The notes beneath the pieces are model-generated. The model was given only the letters and a program-made list of their open reading frames with translations. It was not told the DNA's origin and ran no database searches. Positions 10,269 through 19,732 of a stretch of 64,000 bases of DNA are shown here, piece after piece (within the stretch, counting starts at the first letter, position 1; the number at the start of each line of letters is the position of its first letter). Both the position numbers and the translations under genes were made by a program. Origin of the DNA: Microbacter margulisiae (GTDB lineage Bacteria; Bacteroidota; Bacteroidia; Bacteroidales; Paludibacteraceae); assembly GCF_014192515.1 (NCBI RefSeq), contig NZ_JACHYB010000002.1:372001-436000 (forward strand), in the 5' to 3' direction.

Positions 10269-10715
10269 TTATAATTTTACGATGGTTCCACCTGCCGCAA
10301 CAATTGCAGCTTCAGCTGTCTTGGAGAAAGCATGAGCTTCAATTTGCAAAGGAGAAGTTATCGCACCATTAGCAAGGATTTTTACTAAGTGTTTTTTGCC
10401 AATATATCCGGCTTCAATCAATTCTGATACTCCTATCTTTGTTAATTTATGCACATCAGCAATTGATTGCAAAGTTGATAAATTAATAGGTTTATATTCA
10501 ACGCGATTCGCGTTTTTGAAACCAAATTTAGGCAATCGACGTTGTAAAGGCATCTGACCTCCTTCAAACCCGATTTTCTTTTTGTATCCTGAACGAGATT
10601 GTGCACCATTCAAACCACGGGTGGAAGTACCACCTAAACCGGAACCCGTTCCGCGACCAATTCTTTTTCTTGTTTTGACGGAGCCGGAAGCCGGCATTAA
10701 GCTACTTAAATCCAT
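10269..10715 (-). CDS. rplO: 50S ribosomal protein L15
   Basis: A late-assembling 50S protein. It has 148 residues, with the Gly/Arg-rich N-terminal arm (KTRKRIGRGTGSGLGGTS) that threads into rRNA and a globular C-terminal domain ending IVAAGGTIVKL. It lies 33 bases after rpmD and 5 before secY. Confidence 0.98.
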   Translation of the reverse strand: MDLSSLMPASGSVKTRKRIGRGTGSGLGGTSTRGLNGAQSRSGYKKKIGFEGGQMPLQRRLPKFGFKNANRVEYKPINLSTLQSIADVHKLTKIGVSELIEAGYIGKKHLVKILANGAITSPLQIEAHAFSKTAEAAIVAAGGTIVKL

Positions 10716-10748
10716 ATTCTCAAATATATTATTCAGTTTACGATGACA

Positions 10749-10925
10749 TTATTTTTCTACAACAACCAGATGTTTCACTTTTTCAATCATCCCTAAGATA
10801 GCAGGATTATCTTCATGTTCAACAACGGCATTTATTTTTTTCAATCCTAAAGCGGCCAAGGTCAATTTTTGACTCTTAGGGCACTTTATTTGACTTCTTA
10901 CTTGTTTAATTTTTATCGTTGCCAT
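10749..10925 (-). CDS. rpmD: 50S ribosomal protein L30
   Basis: A 58-codon gene read from the gap between rpsE and rplO. It begins MATIKIKQVRSQIKCPKSQK, continues TLAALGLKKINAVVEHEDN and ends KHLVVVEK, which is the whole L30 family fold. It lies 12 bases after rpsE. L30 is a peripheral 50S protein. Confidence 0.97.
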   Translation of the reverse strand: MATIKIKQVRSQIKCPKSQKLTLAALGLKKINAVVEHEDNPAILGMIEKVKHLVVVEK

Positions 10926-10937
10926 AATCGTGTATAA

Positions 10938-11456
10938 TTAACCTTTAAATACTCTTTCCAATGATACACCTCTATTTGTAGCAACTGTTGCAGCATCACG
11001 CAGTTCTGCCAGCGCCTCAATAGTTGCTTTTACCAAGTTATGGGGATTTGAAGACCCTTTAGACTTTGCCAAAACGTCTGTAACACCAACACTTTCCAAT
11101 ACTGCACGCATAGCACCACCAGCTTTAACACCAGTACCGTGAGAAGCAGGTTGAAGATATACTTCAGCTCCACCAAATTTAGCAACTTGAGCATGAGGTA
11201 TTGTACCTTTTAAAACCGGAACCTTAATCAGATTTTTCTTAGCGGCCTCAACGCCCTTTGCTATAGCAGCAGTTACTTCACTGGCTTTTCCCAAGCCCCA
11301 GCCAACAATACCATCTTCATTACCTACAACAACAATTGCAGCAAAGCTGAAAGCACGTCCACCTTTGGTAACTTTCGTAACACGATTAATGGCGACTAAT
11401 CTGTCTTTTAATTCTAAATCGTTGGTTGATTTTACTCTATTATTTATTCCTGCCAT
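10938..11456 (-). CDS. rpsE: 30S ribosomal protein S5
   Basis: S5 lies near the decoding centre and influences fidelity. The 172-residue protein shows the double-stranded-RNA-binding-like N-domain ([23 protein letters not shown], here split at the loop near residue 25-30) and the C-domain with [17 protein letters not shown]. It lies 5 bases after rplR and 12 before rpmD. Confidence 0.98.
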   Translation of the reverse strand: MAGINNRVKSTNDLELKDRLVAINRVTKVTKGGRAFSFAAIVVVGNEDGIVGWGLGKASEVTAAIAKGVEAAKKNLIKVPVLKGTIPHAQVAKFGGAEVYLQPASHGTGVKAGGAMRAVLESVGVTDVLAKSKGSSNPHNLVKATIEALAELRDAATVATNRGVSLERVFKG

Positions 11457-11461
11457 AGTAA

Positions 11462-11806
11462 TTAAAATTTAAGCCCTCCTTTACGTGCTCCATCTGCTAA
11501 TTCTTTCACTCTTCCATGATACAAATAACCATTACGGTCAAACACAACAGTAGAGATACCTTTTGCAACCGCAATTTGAGCAATCATTTCTCCGACTTTT
11601 GCAGCTTGTTCTTTTTTGGTCATTTTATCTTTAATAGACAACGAAGATGCTGCAGCAAGTGTCTTATTAGCATTGTCGTCTATTATCTGAACATAAATTT
11701 GTGCGTTACTTCTAAACACGGACATACGAGGTTTTTCTAAATTCCCCGAAATTTTTCCTCTGATTCGTGTCTTTATCTTTATTCTACGATCATTTTTCTG
11801 TGTCAT
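11462..11806 (-). CDS. rplR: 50S ribosomal protein L18
   Basis: A 5S rRNA binder of the central protuberance. It has 114 residues, with the basic N-terminus [15 protein letters not shown], the conserved [19 protein letters not shown] segment and the ending [17 protein letters not shown]. It lies 20 bases after rplF and 5 before rpsE. Confidence 0.98.
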   Translation of the reverse strand: MTQKNDRRIKIKTRIRGKISGNLEKPRMSVFRSNAQIYVQIIDDNANKTLAAASSLSIKDKMTKKEQAAKVGEMIAQIAVAKGISTVVFDRNGYLYHGRVKELADGARKGGLKF

Positions 11807-11826
11807 AGCTATTATTTTTTCAAATA

Positions 11827-12381
11827 TTATTTTGCACCAGCTGATTTACCGGCTTTACGACGAACAACTTCTCCTACAAACCGGATACCTTTACCTTTGT
11901 AAGGTTCAGGCCTACGGAAAGAACGAATTTTAGCACAAACCTGACCTAGTAATTGCTTATCTGAGCATTCCAATATTACTAACGGATTTTGATTTCGTTC
12001 GCTTTTCGTTTCTATCTTTATTTCTGGTGGTAACATCATGTGAATATTGTGTGTATAACCAAGAGCAAACTCTAAAAGTTGTCCGTTGTTAGATACACGA
12101 TATCCAACTCCTACCAATTCCATTTCTTTCCGATATCCTACTGATACACCGATCACCATATTATTAATCAAAGCACGATAGAGGCCATGCATAGCACGAT
12201 TCTCCTTTTCGTCATTGGGACGGGAAACAATAACAGCATTATTTTCAACTGTTACGTTAATGTTAGGATTAATTGATTGAGAAAGCTCTCCCTTAGGTCC
12301 TTTAGCAGTAACAACATTATCTTTTACTGTAACAGTAACCCCCTGAGGTATTTGTATGGGTAATTTTCCTATTCTTGACAT
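11827..12381 (-). CDS. rplF: 50S ribosomal protein L6
   Basis: L6 lies beside the sarcin-ricin loop and factor-binding site. The 184-residue protein has the two-repeat L6 fold and ends with the signature [11 protein letters not shown] followed by [12 protein letters not shown] chose the ATG at 12381 ([12 protein letters not shown]), where the family starts; an ATG two codons earlier at 12387 is also in frame. It lies 19 bases after rpsH. Confidence 0.98.
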   Translation of the reverse strand: MSRIGKLPIQIPQGVTVTVKDNVVTAKGPKGELSQSINPNINVTVENNAVIVSRPNDEKENRAMHGLYRALINNMVIGVSVGYRKEMELVGVGYRVSNNGQLLEFALGYTHNIHMMLPPEIKIETKSERNQNPLVILECSDKQLLGQVCAKIRSFRRPEPYKGKGIRFVGEVVRRKAGKSAGAK

Positions 12382-12400
12382 CTGCAATTTCTCCTCTTAA

Positions 12401-12796
12401 TTAATAAACGTAACACAAAACTTCTCCACCAATTTGTAAATCACGCGCTTCCTTATCTGTCATAACGCCTTTAGACGTAGAGATAATAGCAATACCTAAG
12501 CCATTAAGTACTCTAGGTAATTCTTTGTGTCCTACATATTGACGAAGACCTGGAGTCGAAATTCTCTCAAGTTGTTTAATTGCATTGACTTTGTGAATAG
12601 GATCATATTTCAAAGCAATTTTGATTGTTCCTTGTGGACCATCTTCTACAAATTTGTAATTTAAGATGTATCCTTTGGAAAAAAGAATTTTTGTAATTTC
12701 CTTTTTCAAATTTGATGCCGGAACTTCCACTACACGATGTCCGGCTTTAATAGCATTCCGCAGTCTTGTCAAATAGTCTGCAATTGGATCTGTCAT
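12401..12796 (-). CDS. rpsH: 30S ribosomal protein S8
   Basis: Binds the central domain of 16S rRNA. It has 131 residues. The start [20 protein letters not shown] and the C-terminal [20 protein letters not shown] are family hallmarks. Unlike the tightly packed genes around it, it is preceded by 184 bases of non-coding sequence that hold a promoter-like box and a small hairpin, so this point may be an internal transcription start. Confidence 0.98.
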   Translation of the reverse strand: MTDPIADYLTRLRNAIKAGHRVVEVPASNLKKEITKILFSKGYILNYKFVEDGPQGTIKIALKYDPIHKVNAIKQLERISTPGLRQYVGHKELPRVLNGLGIAIISTSKGVMTDKEARDLQIGGEVLCYVY

Positions 12797-12815
12797 AAAA
12801 TTGGGTTTAAATTAA

Positions 12816-12830
12816 TCCGGCCTTCCCGGA
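12816..12830 (-). other. Small stem-loop in the rpsH leader
   Basis: A 5-bp GC-rich stem (TCCGG with CCGGA, 5-base loop) lies 20 bases before the rpsH start, inside an otherwise AT-rich leader. It could affect translation initiation or be a protein-binding site; no function can be shown. Confidence 0.35.
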
Positions 12831-12905
12831 CAATATTTATCACTCTAATACTAAATACTTTGCTAAAAAGTCTTCCGCTCAAACATTAAAAATTTGACCG
12901 CACGA

Positions 12906-12913
12906 CAAAAATA
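12906..12913 (-). promoter_or_regulatory. Internal promoter-like -7 box before rpsH
   Basis: On the minus strand this reads TATTTTTG, matching TAnnTTTG. It lies 110 bases before the rpsH ATG in the only long gap of the spc part of the cluster. No clean TTG element is at the expected distance, so support is partial. Confidence 0.45.
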
Positions 12914-12980
12914 GTATTTTTTTTTGAATTTAACGTCATGAAATGCTATTTGAGCAAATCACTTTGTAAATTGCTAAATG

Positions 12981-13250
12981 TTACCAGCTTGCCTTCTTAA
13001 CACCAGGAATCAAACCTGCTGATGCCATTTCACGAAATTGAATTCTCGAAATGCCAAAAATACGCATATAACCTTTAGGGCGTCCTGTTAGTTTACAGCG
13101 ATTATGTTGACGCACAGGAGATGAATTTTTAGGAAGAGCTTGCAATGCTTCATAATTTCCTTCCTTTTTGAGTGCAGCTCTTTTGGCCTCATATTTTGTA
13201 CACAATTGAGCTCTGCGCACCTCGCGTGCTTTCATCGATTCTTTTGCCAT
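12981..13250 (-). CDS. rpsN: 30S ribosomal protein S14, zinc-free long form
   Basis: An 89-residue S14 of the long C- type: the two CxxC pairs of the short zinc form are absent. The conserved core is [20 protein letters not shown] followed by [21 protein letters not shown]14 completes the 30S head. It lies 11 bases after rplE and 184 before rpsH. Confidence 0.98.
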   Translation of the reverse strand: MAKESMKAREVRRAQLCTKYEAKRAALKKEGNYEALQALPKNSSPVRQHNRCKLTGRPKGYMRIFGISRIQFREMASAGLIPGVKKASW

Positions 13251-13261
13251 ATCTATAAAAA

Positions 13262-13810
13262 TTAATTTTGTTGCTTAAACGGTAAACCAAAATGTTTCAA
13301 CAACGCAAAACCTTCTTCATCTGTTGGGGCACTAGTTACAAATGTAATATTCATACCTAACAAGCGAGAAATTGCATCAATATTGATTTCAGGAAAAATA
13401 ATTTGTTCCTGAATGCCTAATGTGTAATTACCACGACCATCAAATTTACTTTCAATACCCTTAAAGTCACGGATTCGCGGCAATGCAACACGGATCAATC
13501 TTTCAAGAAATTCATACATTCTATCGCCTCGTAAGGTAACACGAACACCAATAGGCATTTGTTTCCTAACTTTAAAGTTTGAAATATCTTTTCTTGAAAC
13601 TGTGGCAACGGCCTTTTGACCAGTAATAGAAGTCATTTCGTTAATGGCTGTCTCAATAATCTTCTTATCAGCAACAGCAATCCCTAAGCCTTGGTTAAGA
13701 ACAATCTTTTCCAAACGTGCTACTTGCATGATTGAAGTATAGCCAAATTCCTTCATTAAAGAAGGAACAATGTTCTCCTTATAATTATTTTTTAAACCGA
13801 CAGTATTCAT
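13262..13810 (-). CDS. rplE: 50S ribosomal protein L5
   Basis: A 5S rRNA-binding protein of the central protuberance that contacts P-site tRNA. It has 182 residues with [19 protein letters not shown], the [18 protein letters not shown] strand-helix and [18 protein letters not shown]. Its start overlaps the rplX stop by four bases (ATGA), which suggests translational coupling. Confidence 0.98.
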   Translation of the reverse strand: MNTVGLKNNYKENIVPSLMKEFGYTSIMQVARLEKIVLNQGLGIAVADKKIIETAINEMTSITGQKAVATVSRKDISNFKVRKQMPIGVRVTLRGDRMYEFLERLIRVALPRIRDFKGIESKFDGRGNYTLGIQEQIIFPEINIDAISRLLGMNITFVTSAPTDEEGFALLKHFGLPFKQQN

Positions 13811-14130
13811 TTAATTTCCTCCCCTGATTTTTTAGCATAACGTACTAATTTTCCATCAGCATTCAATCTGCGGCCAACACGAGTAGGTTTCGTAGGATTT
13901 TTAGGATCAACTACATTGAGATTTGAAATATGAATGCTTGCTTCTTTTTTGATGATCCCTCCCTGCGGTGCTTGTGCATTAGGTTTGGTGTGCTTTGACA
14001 CTAGATTTACACCTTCCACAATAGCCCTTTGTTTGTTTACTAGGACTTCAAGTACACGGCCTGTCTTACCTTTATCTTCACCAGTATTAACATAAACGGT
14101 ATCACCTTTTTTGATATGTAACTTACTCAT
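13807..14130 (-). CDS. rplX: 50S ribosomal protein L24
   Basis: An early 50S assembly initiator. The 107-residue sequence opens with the KOW motif ([20 protein letters not shown]) and continues with [20 protein letters not shown]. It is coupled to rplE by the overlapping ATGA and lies 23 bases after rplN. Confidence 0.98.
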   Translation of the reverse strand: MSKLHIKKGDTVYVNTGEDKGKTGRVLEVLVNKQRAIVEGVNLVSKHTKPNAQAPQGGIIKKEASIHISNLNVVDPKNPTKPTRVGRRLNADGKLVRYAKKSGEEIK

Positions 14131-14153
14131 TGCTTATGTATTATATTAAAGGG

Positions 14154-14519
14154 TTAAAGAACTTCAGGCGCAAGAGAAATAATTTTCATATTGGTAGCAC
14201 GAAGTTCACGTGCAACAGGTCCGAAAATACGACTTCCTCTCATTTCACCTGCATTGTTAAGCAACACACATGCATTGTCATCAAACCGGATATAAGAACC
14301 ATCAGGGCGTCTTACTTCTTTTTTGGTACGGACAATGACGGCTTTCGACACGGTTCCTTTTTTCATATCACTCGATGGAATGACATTTTTTACGGCAACC
14401 ACGATAACGTCTCCTAAAGTAGCATAACGTTTTCCTGTCCCACCTAAAACGCGAATAACCAAAGCTTCACGAGCTCCGCTATTATCTGCTACTGTTATTC
14501 TTGATTCTTGTTGTATCAT
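14154..14519 (-). CDS. rplN: 50S ribosomal protein L14
   Basis: Forms an intersubunit bridge. It has 121 residues: start [20 protein letters not shown], a basic middle and the C-terminus [20 protein letters not shown], all standard. It lies only 2 bases after rpsQ. Confidence 0.98.
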   Translation of the reverse strand: MIQQESRITVADNSGAREALVIRVLGGTGKRYATLGDVIVVAVKNVIPSSDMKKGTVSKAVIVRTKKEVRRPDGSYIRFDDNACVLLNNAGEMRGSRIFGPVARELRATNMKIISLAPEVL

Positions 14520-14521
14520 AA

Positions 14522-14788
14522 TTACTTAGCTCTTTCAGTTATTTCGACTACTCTCCACCTTTTCAATTTACTCAGTGGACGGGTTTCCATAATGCGAACG
14601 GTGTCTCCAATACCGCATTCGTTTTTCTCGTCATGAGCATGGAACTTCTTTGTCTTATTGACAAACTTGCCATAAATGGGATGTTTTTCCTTCCACTTAA
14701 CAGCAACTGTAACGGTTTTATCCATTTTATTGCTGGTAACAACCCCAACTCTTTCTTTTCTTAAGTTTCTCGTTTCCATTTGACTCAT
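14522..14788 (-). CDS. rpsQ: 30S ribosomal protein S17
   Basis: An 88-residue OB-fold protein that binds 16S rRNA early. It shows [20 protein letters not shown] and [20 protein letters not shown]. It lies 1 base after rpmC and 2 before rplN. Confidence 0.98.
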   Translation of the reverse strand: MSQMETRNLRKERVGVVTSNKMDKTVTVAVKWKEKHPIYGKFVNKTKKFHAHDEKNECGIGDTVRIMETRPLSKLKRWRVVEITERAK

Positions 14789-14789
14789 A

Positions 14790-14987
14790 TTATTGTGGAT
14801 TATTTTCTCTTAGACGTAACTCAGTTGCAACACGCGCAATACGTTTACGAATATCACGAATTTGAGCTGGATTGTCAAGAGGAGAAATAGTATGATTCAA
14901 CATTAAACGATTCAAAATCGCTCTGTCATTATCAATTCTTTCTTTTAATTCTTTGACAGTTAATTCCTTTATTTCTCTTGTCTTCAT
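14790..14987 (-). CDS. rpmC: 50S ribosomal protein L29
   Basis: A 65-residue two-helix protein at the tunnel exit, where chaperones and the signal recognition particle dock. The pattern [32 protein letters not shown] and [14 protein letters not shown] is the family's. It lies 6 bases after rplP. Confidence 0.97.
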   Translation of the reverse strand: MKTREIKELTVKELKERIDNDRAILNRLMLNHTISPLDNPAQIRDIRKRIARVATELRLRENNPQ

Positions 14988-14993
14988 ATTCGA

Positions 14994-15425
14994 TTACATT
15001 GTTAAAGTTGAGTCAAAATCACGTCTAACAACAAACTTAGTAGTAACAGGTAACTTTTGAGCTGCTAAGCGTAAAGCTTCTTTTGCAATTTCAAAGGGTA
15101 CTCCTTCTACTTCAATAATCATACGGCCGGGTGTAACTGGAGCCACGAACCCTTCCGGAGAACCTTTTCCTTTACCCATACGAACTTCTGCCGGCTTTTT
15201 GGTAATTGGTTTATCTGGGAAAATCCGGATCCAAATCTGACCTTGACGTTGCATATGACGGGTAACAGCAATACGTGCAGCTTCTATTTGTCGCCCAGTA
15301 ATCCACTTCGATTGCAACGATTTTATGCCGAAAGAGCCGAATGCAAGCTGATTTCCTCGTTGGGCAACACCTTTCATGCGCCCTTTTTGCTGCCTTCTGA
15401 ACTTTGTTTTTTTCGGTTGTAACAT
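14994..15425 (-). CDS. rplP: 50S ribosomal protein L16
   Basis: Binds near the A-site tRNA elbow. It has 143 residues, with [20 protein letters not shown] at the start and the conserved loop [20 protein letters not shown] around residue 80. It lies 20 bases after rpsC. Confidence 0.98.
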   Translation of the reverse strand: MLQPKKTKFRRQQKGRMKGVAQRGNQLAFGSFGIKSLQSKWITGRQIEAARIAVTRHMQRQGQIWIRIFPDKPITKKPAEVRMGKGKGSPEGFVAPVTPGRMIIEVEGVPFEIAKEALRLAAQKLPVTTKFVVRRDFDSTLTM

Positions 15426-15445
15426 AAGTTTAAGAATTCAATGCG

Positions 15446-16195
15446 TTAGATATTATTTTTCTTTTTACGAACTCCTCCTCGACGGTCGGAACGTTCGTTG
15501 CGCTCATTACGAGGAGTACGATTGTTTGAGTTTTCTTTTGACGAAACAAATTGTGGAGCCAAATCAGGCTTATCATAAATCTCGCCTCTACAAATCCACA
15601 CTTTTACCCCAATCAATCCAACTTTTGTCAAAGCTTCACCCAGTGCATAATCGATATCAGCTCTAAAAGTATGCAGAGGAGTACGGCCTTCTTTGTACAT
15701 TTCAGAACGTGCCATCTCGGCACCATTGAGTCGCCCTGAAACCTGGACTTTAATACCTTCGGCTCCCATACGCATTGTTGAAGCAATAGCCATTTTAACT
15801 GCACGACGGTATGCAATTTTACCTTCAATCTGACGTGCAATATTGTTTGCAACAATCACAGCATCCAATTCAGGACGTTTAATTTCAAAGATATTGATTT
15901 GAACATCCTTATCTGTTATTTTCTTCAATTCTTCCTTCAACTTATCGACTTCCTGGCCGCCTTTACCGATAATGATTCCGGGGCGTGCGGTACAAACGGT
16001 AATGGTGATAAGCTTAAGGGTACGTTCGATCACTATACGTGACACACTTGCTTTGGCAAGACGGGCATGAAGGTATTTTCTGATTTTGCTGTCTTCTAAC
16101 AGTGTATCACCATAATCATCACCACCATACCAATTAGAATCCCATCCACGGATGATTCCTAAACGATTGCTTATTGGATTAACTTTTTGTCCCAT
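15446..16195 (-). CDS. rpsC: 30S ribosomal protein S3
   Basis: Part of the mRNA entry helicase. It has 249 residues: start [20 protein letters not shown], a KH domain with [20 protein letters not shown], the S3 C-domain, and a polar, Arg/Asn-rich tail (from about residue 215) ending in basic residues. Its start overlaps the rplV stop region by 17 bases, so the two are likely translationally coupled. Confidence 0.98.
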   Translation of the reverse strand: MGQKVNPISNRLGIIRGWDSNWYGGDDYGDTLLEDSKIRKYLHARLAKASVSRIVIERTLKLITITVCTARPGIIIGKGGQEVDKLKEELKKITDKDVQINIFEIKRPELDAVIVANNIARQIEGKIAYRRAVKMAIASTMRMGAEGIKVQVSGRLNGAEMARSEMYKEGRTPLHTFRADIDYALGEALTKVGLIGVKVWICRGEIYDKPDLAPQFVSSKENSNNRTPRNERNERSDRRGGVRKKKNNI

Positions 16196-16613
16196 CTGCC
16201 ACTTCTTTTGTTACGTTAGTACTCTTTTTTGTGTCAACATATAGCGTCACGTGATTTGAACGTTTACGGACTCTGTATCCTCTCCCTTGTGGGGCTGGAC
16301 GTAACCGTTTCAACATTCTACCACCATCAACAAAAATTTCGCTGACAATCAAATCGGCATTTTCTGCTTTTTGTTCTGTCTTTTGCTCCCAATTGGAAAT
16401 TGCAGAACGCAGTAATTTTTCCAATCTGTTTGAAGCTTCTTTAGTCGAAAACTTCAATACGCCCAATGCTTTATTCACTTCCATTCCGCGAACCATATCA
16501 GCGACCAAGCGCATTTTTCGGGGTGATGTAGGAACATCATTTAGTCGGGCAAAATATTGTGATCGAAGAGCTTCTTTCCTTCTTTCGGCTGAATTTCTTT
16601 TTCTAGAACCCAT
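16179..16613 (-). CDS. rplV: 50S ribosomal protein L22
   Basis: Its long beta-hairpin lines the nascent-chain tunnel. It has 144 residues: [20 protein letters not shown] near residue 30 and the hairpin [20 protein letters not shown] near 105. The extended C-terminus beyond the hairpin ([17 protein letters not shown]) is short. The macrolide-relevant hairpin tip looks intact. Confidence 0.98.
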   Translation of the reverse strand: MGSRKRNSAERRKEALRSQYFARLNDVPTSPRKMRLVADMVRGMEVNKALGVLKFSTKEASNRLEKLLRSAISNWEQKTEQKAENADLIVSEIFVDGGRMLKRLRPAPQGRGYRVRKRSNHVTLYVDTKKSTNVTKEVADGTKS

Positions 16614-16657
16614 CTTTTTTAATATTGATTTATTTCAAGTAAATAAAATGGAACGGG

Positions 16658-16924
16658 TTATTTTCTATTACCACTATGGCCTCTGAAAGTACGTGTAGGA
16701 GAAAATTCTCCTAGTTTGTGCCCCACCATATTTTCGGTAATATAAACCGGTATGAATTTGTTCCCGTTGTGTACTGCAATTGTATGACCTACAAAATCAG
16801 GAGAGATCATCGAAGCGCGTGCCCATGTTTTGATAACCGATTTCTTCCCGGATTCATTCATAGTCAACACCTTCTTTTCAAGCTTTACATTAATGTAAGG
16901 TCCTTTTTTTAATGAACGACTCAT
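16658..16924 (-). CDS. rpsS: 30S ribosomal protein S19
   Basis: A head protein that forms a complex with S13. It has 88 residues, beginning [20 protein letters not shown] and ending [19 protein letters not shown], both diagnostic. It lies 20 bases after rplB and 44 before rplV. Confidence 0.98.
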   Translation of the reverse strand: MSRSLKKGPYINVKLEKKVLTMNESGKKSVIKTWARASMISPDFVGHTIAVHNGNKFIPVYITENMVGHKLGEFSPTRTFRGHSGNRK

Positions 16925-16944
16925 AGTATATTTCTAGTTATGCG

Positions 16945-17769
16945 TTATTTTTTTCTTCTTTCGATAATATACTTGCTTGATTGCTTTTTAGGATGTCTTG
17001 TCTTATATCCCTTAGCCAACAAGCCCTTTCGAGAGCGTGGATGTCCACCCGAAGCACGACCTTCACCTCCACCCATTGGGTGATCTACAGGATTCATAGC
17101 AACACCGCGAACACGAGGACGACGTCCTAACCAACGCGATCTACCGGCCTTCCCTGAACTTTCAAGATTGTGTTCTGAATTACCAACACTTCCAACCGTA
17201 GCTTTACAAGAAGCTAATATTTTTCTTGTTTCGCCTGAAGGCAACTTAATGATTGCATATTTGTCTTCGCGTGAAGTCAATTGTGCAAAAGTACCTGCAG
17301 AACGAACCAATGCAGCACCTTGTCCAGGACGTAACTCGATGTTATGAATAATAGTCCCGAGCGGAATGTTTTGTAACGGAAGAGAATTCCCTACTTCAGG
17401 AGCTGCCTCAGCACCCGATAATAGGGTTTGACCAACTTGCAATCCATTTGGCGCAAGAATGTATCTTTTTTCACCATCAGCATAAAACAATAATGCTATC
17501 CTGGCTGTACGGTTTGGATCATATTCGATCGAATTAACCTTAGCTGGAATGCCATCTTTGTTACGCTTAAAATCAATTACTCTATATTTTCTCTTGTGCC
17601 CTCCACCGATATAACGCATGGTTCTGATCCCATCACTATTTCGGCCTCCAGACTTACTATAGCCTTGCACAAGAGATTTCTCCGGTACACTTGAAGTAAT
17701 TGTATCAAATGTGCCGATAATTTTGTGTCTCTGCCCCGGTGTTACCGGGTTTAATTTACGTACCGCCAT
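16945..17769 (-). CDS. rplB: 50S ribosomal protein L2
   Basis: Needed for subunit association and peptidyl transfer. It has 274 residues with the SH3-like core and the C-terminal loop [20 protein letters not shown], including the conserved histidine next to the peptidyl-transferase centre. It lies 8 bases after rplW. Confidence 0.99.
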   Translation of the reverse strand: MAVRKLNPVTPGQRHKIIGTFDTITSSVPEKSLVQGYSKSGGRNSDGIRTMRYIGGGHKRKYRVIDFKRNKDGIPAKVNSIEYDPNRTARIALLFYADGEKRYILAPNGLQVGQTLLSGAEAAPEVGNSLPLQNIPLGTIIHNIELRPGQGAALVRSAGTFAQLTSREDKYAIIKLPSGETRKILASCKATVGSVGNSEHNLESSGKAGRSRWLGRRPRVRGVAMNPVDHPMGGGEGRASGGHPRSRKGLLAKGYKTRHPKKQSSKYIIERRKK

Positions 17770-17777
17770 TTTTATGA

Positions 17778-18068
17778 TTAGATATTGCTATAAAAATCAA
17801 TTTTATCTCCTTCTTTCAACGTCACAATCGCTTTCTTATAGGATGATGTTTTCCCATTGATAACTCCACCTTTAGTAAAACGGCTTCTTTTTTTACTTGG
17901 CATAATCGCCGTATTTACAGAAGTAACTGTCACTCCATACATTTCTTCAATCGCTTTTTTGATTTCGACCTTATTGGCATTTTTATCAACACGTAAGGTG
18001 TAACGATTAAGCTTTTCTGTGATTGCTGTTGCTTTCTCGGTAACAACAGGTTTTATTATTATTGCCAT
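17778..18068 (-). CDS. rplW: 50S ribosomal protein L23
   Basis: A tunnel-exit protein, docking site for trigger factor and SRP. It has 96 residues; [40 protein letters not shown] and the basic [11 protein letters not shown] segment are present. It lies 12 bases after rplD. Confidence 0.98.
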   Translation of the reverse strand: MAIIIKPVVTEKATAITEKLNRYTLRVDKNANKVEIKKAIEEMYGVTVTSVNTAIMPSKKRSRFTKGGVINGKTSSYKKAIVTLKEGDKIDFYSNI

Positions 18069-18080
18069 CTATTTACCTCC

Positions 18081-18710
18081 TTATGCTTTAAATATTTGAT
18101 CTAAACCGTTCAGCGCAGATTCAACAATGATCAACGATTTTGCATTCAGAATTTTGTAAGTATTTAATTCCGAAATGGTTGTCACGTTAACATATTGCAA
18201 ATTACGAGCCGACAAATATACATTTTTATTTGCTTCTGGTAAAATGATAAGTGGCTTTTTACCTGCAACTTTCAAATTTTCCATTAAAGCAAGTATATTC
18301 TTAGTTTTTGGAGCTTCGTATTCCAATGAATTAACAACAACAATTGCAGATTCCAATGCTTTATAAGTTAAAGCAGACTTTCGTGCCAATTGTTTCAGTT
18401 TTTTATTGAGTTTAAAACTATAGTCTCTTGGAACTGGGCCAAAAACACGTCCGCCACCTACTAACACGGGAGAATTAATATCTCCTCTACGGGCTCCACC
18501 CCCACCTTTCTGACGGATAAGCTTCCGTGTACTTCCGGAGATTTCGCTTCTTTGCTTTGCCTTATGTGTGCCTTGTCTTCTATTAGCCATAAATTGCTTT
18601 ATGTCCAAATAAATAGCATGGTCATTGGGTTTAATTCCAAAAACGGCATCATTCAAAGTAACCTTACTCCCGGTTTCTTTTCCTTCTTTGTTATATACGT
18701 TCAGTTCCAT
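18081..18710 (-). CDS. rplD: 50S ribosomal protein L4
   Basis: L4 lines the exit tunnel through its long loop, seen here as [20 protein letters not shown] around residue 62. It has 209 residues. The start overlaps the rplC stop as TAATG, a coupling arrangement. In E. coli L4 represses the S10 operon, but no matching leader can be shown here. Confidence 0.98.
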   Translation of the reverse strand: MELNVYNKEGKETGSKVTLNDAVFGIKPNDHAIYLDIKQFMANRRQGTHKAKQRSEISGSTRKLIRQKGGGGARRGDINSPVLVGGGRVFGPVPRDYSFKLNKKLKQLARKSALTYKALESAIVVVNSLEYEAPKTKNILALMENLKVAGKKPLIILPEANKNVYLSARNLQYVNVTTISELNTYKILNAKSLIIVESALNGLDQIFKA

Positions 18711-19327
18711 TACTTATTGATAATTACGATTGAACCTTTTGCCCCTGGAACAGAACCTTTGACAAGCAATAAATTATGTTCTGGGATAACTTTTAATACT
18801 TCTAGGTTTTGAACTGTTTTGGTATCTCCACCCATTCTTCCGGCCATCCTCATGCCTTTAACAACTTTCGATGGAAAAGAAGAAGCGCCCATTGATCCAG
18901 GGTGGCGTAAACGATTATGTTGACCATGCGTAGACTGACCAACTCCACCAAAACCATGTCTTTTTACTACACCTTGAAATCCTTTCCCTTTCGAAGTACC
19001 GATAACATCAACCCACTGGGTTTTTGTAAATAATTCAACAGTTAAAGCATCTCCTAATTTGTAGTCTCCTTCAAATCCTTTGAACTCAACCAAGTGCCTC
19101 TTAGGCGTTACTCCCGCTTTCTTAAAATGTCCTGCTTCTGGTTTTGTAGTATGCTTTTCTTTTTTATCCTCAAAACCTATCTGCAATGCATCATAACCGT
19201 CTAATTCAACAGTTTTTACTTGAGTAACAACACAAGGGCCAGCTTCGATAACAGTGCATGGAACATTTTTTCCATCAGCACTGAAAACGGAAGTCATTCC
19301 GATTTTTTTTCCAATTAATCCTGGCAT
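18710..19327 (-). CDS. rplC: 50S ribosomal protein L3
   Basis: An assembly initiator whose loop reaches the peptidyl-transferase centre. It has 205 residues; the loop [20 protein letters not shown] is around residue 140 and [20 protein letters not shown] is at the start. It lies 18 bases after rpsJ and is coupled to rplD. Confidence 0.98.
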   Translation of the reverse strand: MPGLIGKKIGMTSVFSADGKNVPCTVIEAGPCVVTQVKTVELDGYDALQIGFEDKKEKHTTKPEAGHFKKAGVTPKRHLVEFKGFEGDYKLGDALTVELFTKTQWVDVIGTSKGKGFQGVVKRHGFGGVGQSTHGQHNRLRHPGSMGASSFPSKVVKGMRMAGRMGGDTKTVQNLEVLKVIPEHNLLLVKGSVPGAKGSIVIINK

Positions 19328-19345
19328 TTCAAATAAATTTAATTA

Positions 19346-19651
19346 TCACACTTTAATTTCTACTTCCACACCACTTGGCAACTCAAGCTTCATTAATGCA
19401 TCAACTGTTTTTGCAGTTGAGCTATAAATGTCAATAAGACGCTTGTATGTAGCCATTTCAAACTGTTCACGGGCTTTCTTGTTGACAAAGGGAGAACGTA
19501 AAACAGTAAACACTCTTTTGTGTGTTGGCAATGGAATTGGTCCACTAACCACAGCACCTGTCGCACGAACAGTTTTTACAATCTTTTCGGCTGATTTATC
19601 AACCAAATTGTGATCGTACGATTTTAATTTAATTCTAATCTTCTGACTCAT
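19346..19651 (-). CDS. rpsJ: 30S ribosomal protein S10
   Basis: A head protein (also NusE in transcription antitermination). It has 101 residues: [20 protein letters not shown] at the start and [20 protein letters not shown] in the middle. It follows fusA after 81 bases with no tuf gene between them, the arrangement usual in Bacteroidota as I recall. Confidence 0.98.
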   Translation of the reverse strand: MSQKIRIKLKSYDHNLVDKSAEKIVKTVRATGAVVSGPIPLPTHKRVFTVLRSPFVNKKAREQFEMATYKRLIDIYSSTAKTVDALMKLELPSGVEVEIKV

Positions 19652-19732
19652 TGTTTTTAATTATTAATAATAGCACCTTCGATTGTTGTTAAGAGTCATT
19701 TGCTAACCACTCACGAAATGTTGCTGCGTTGT

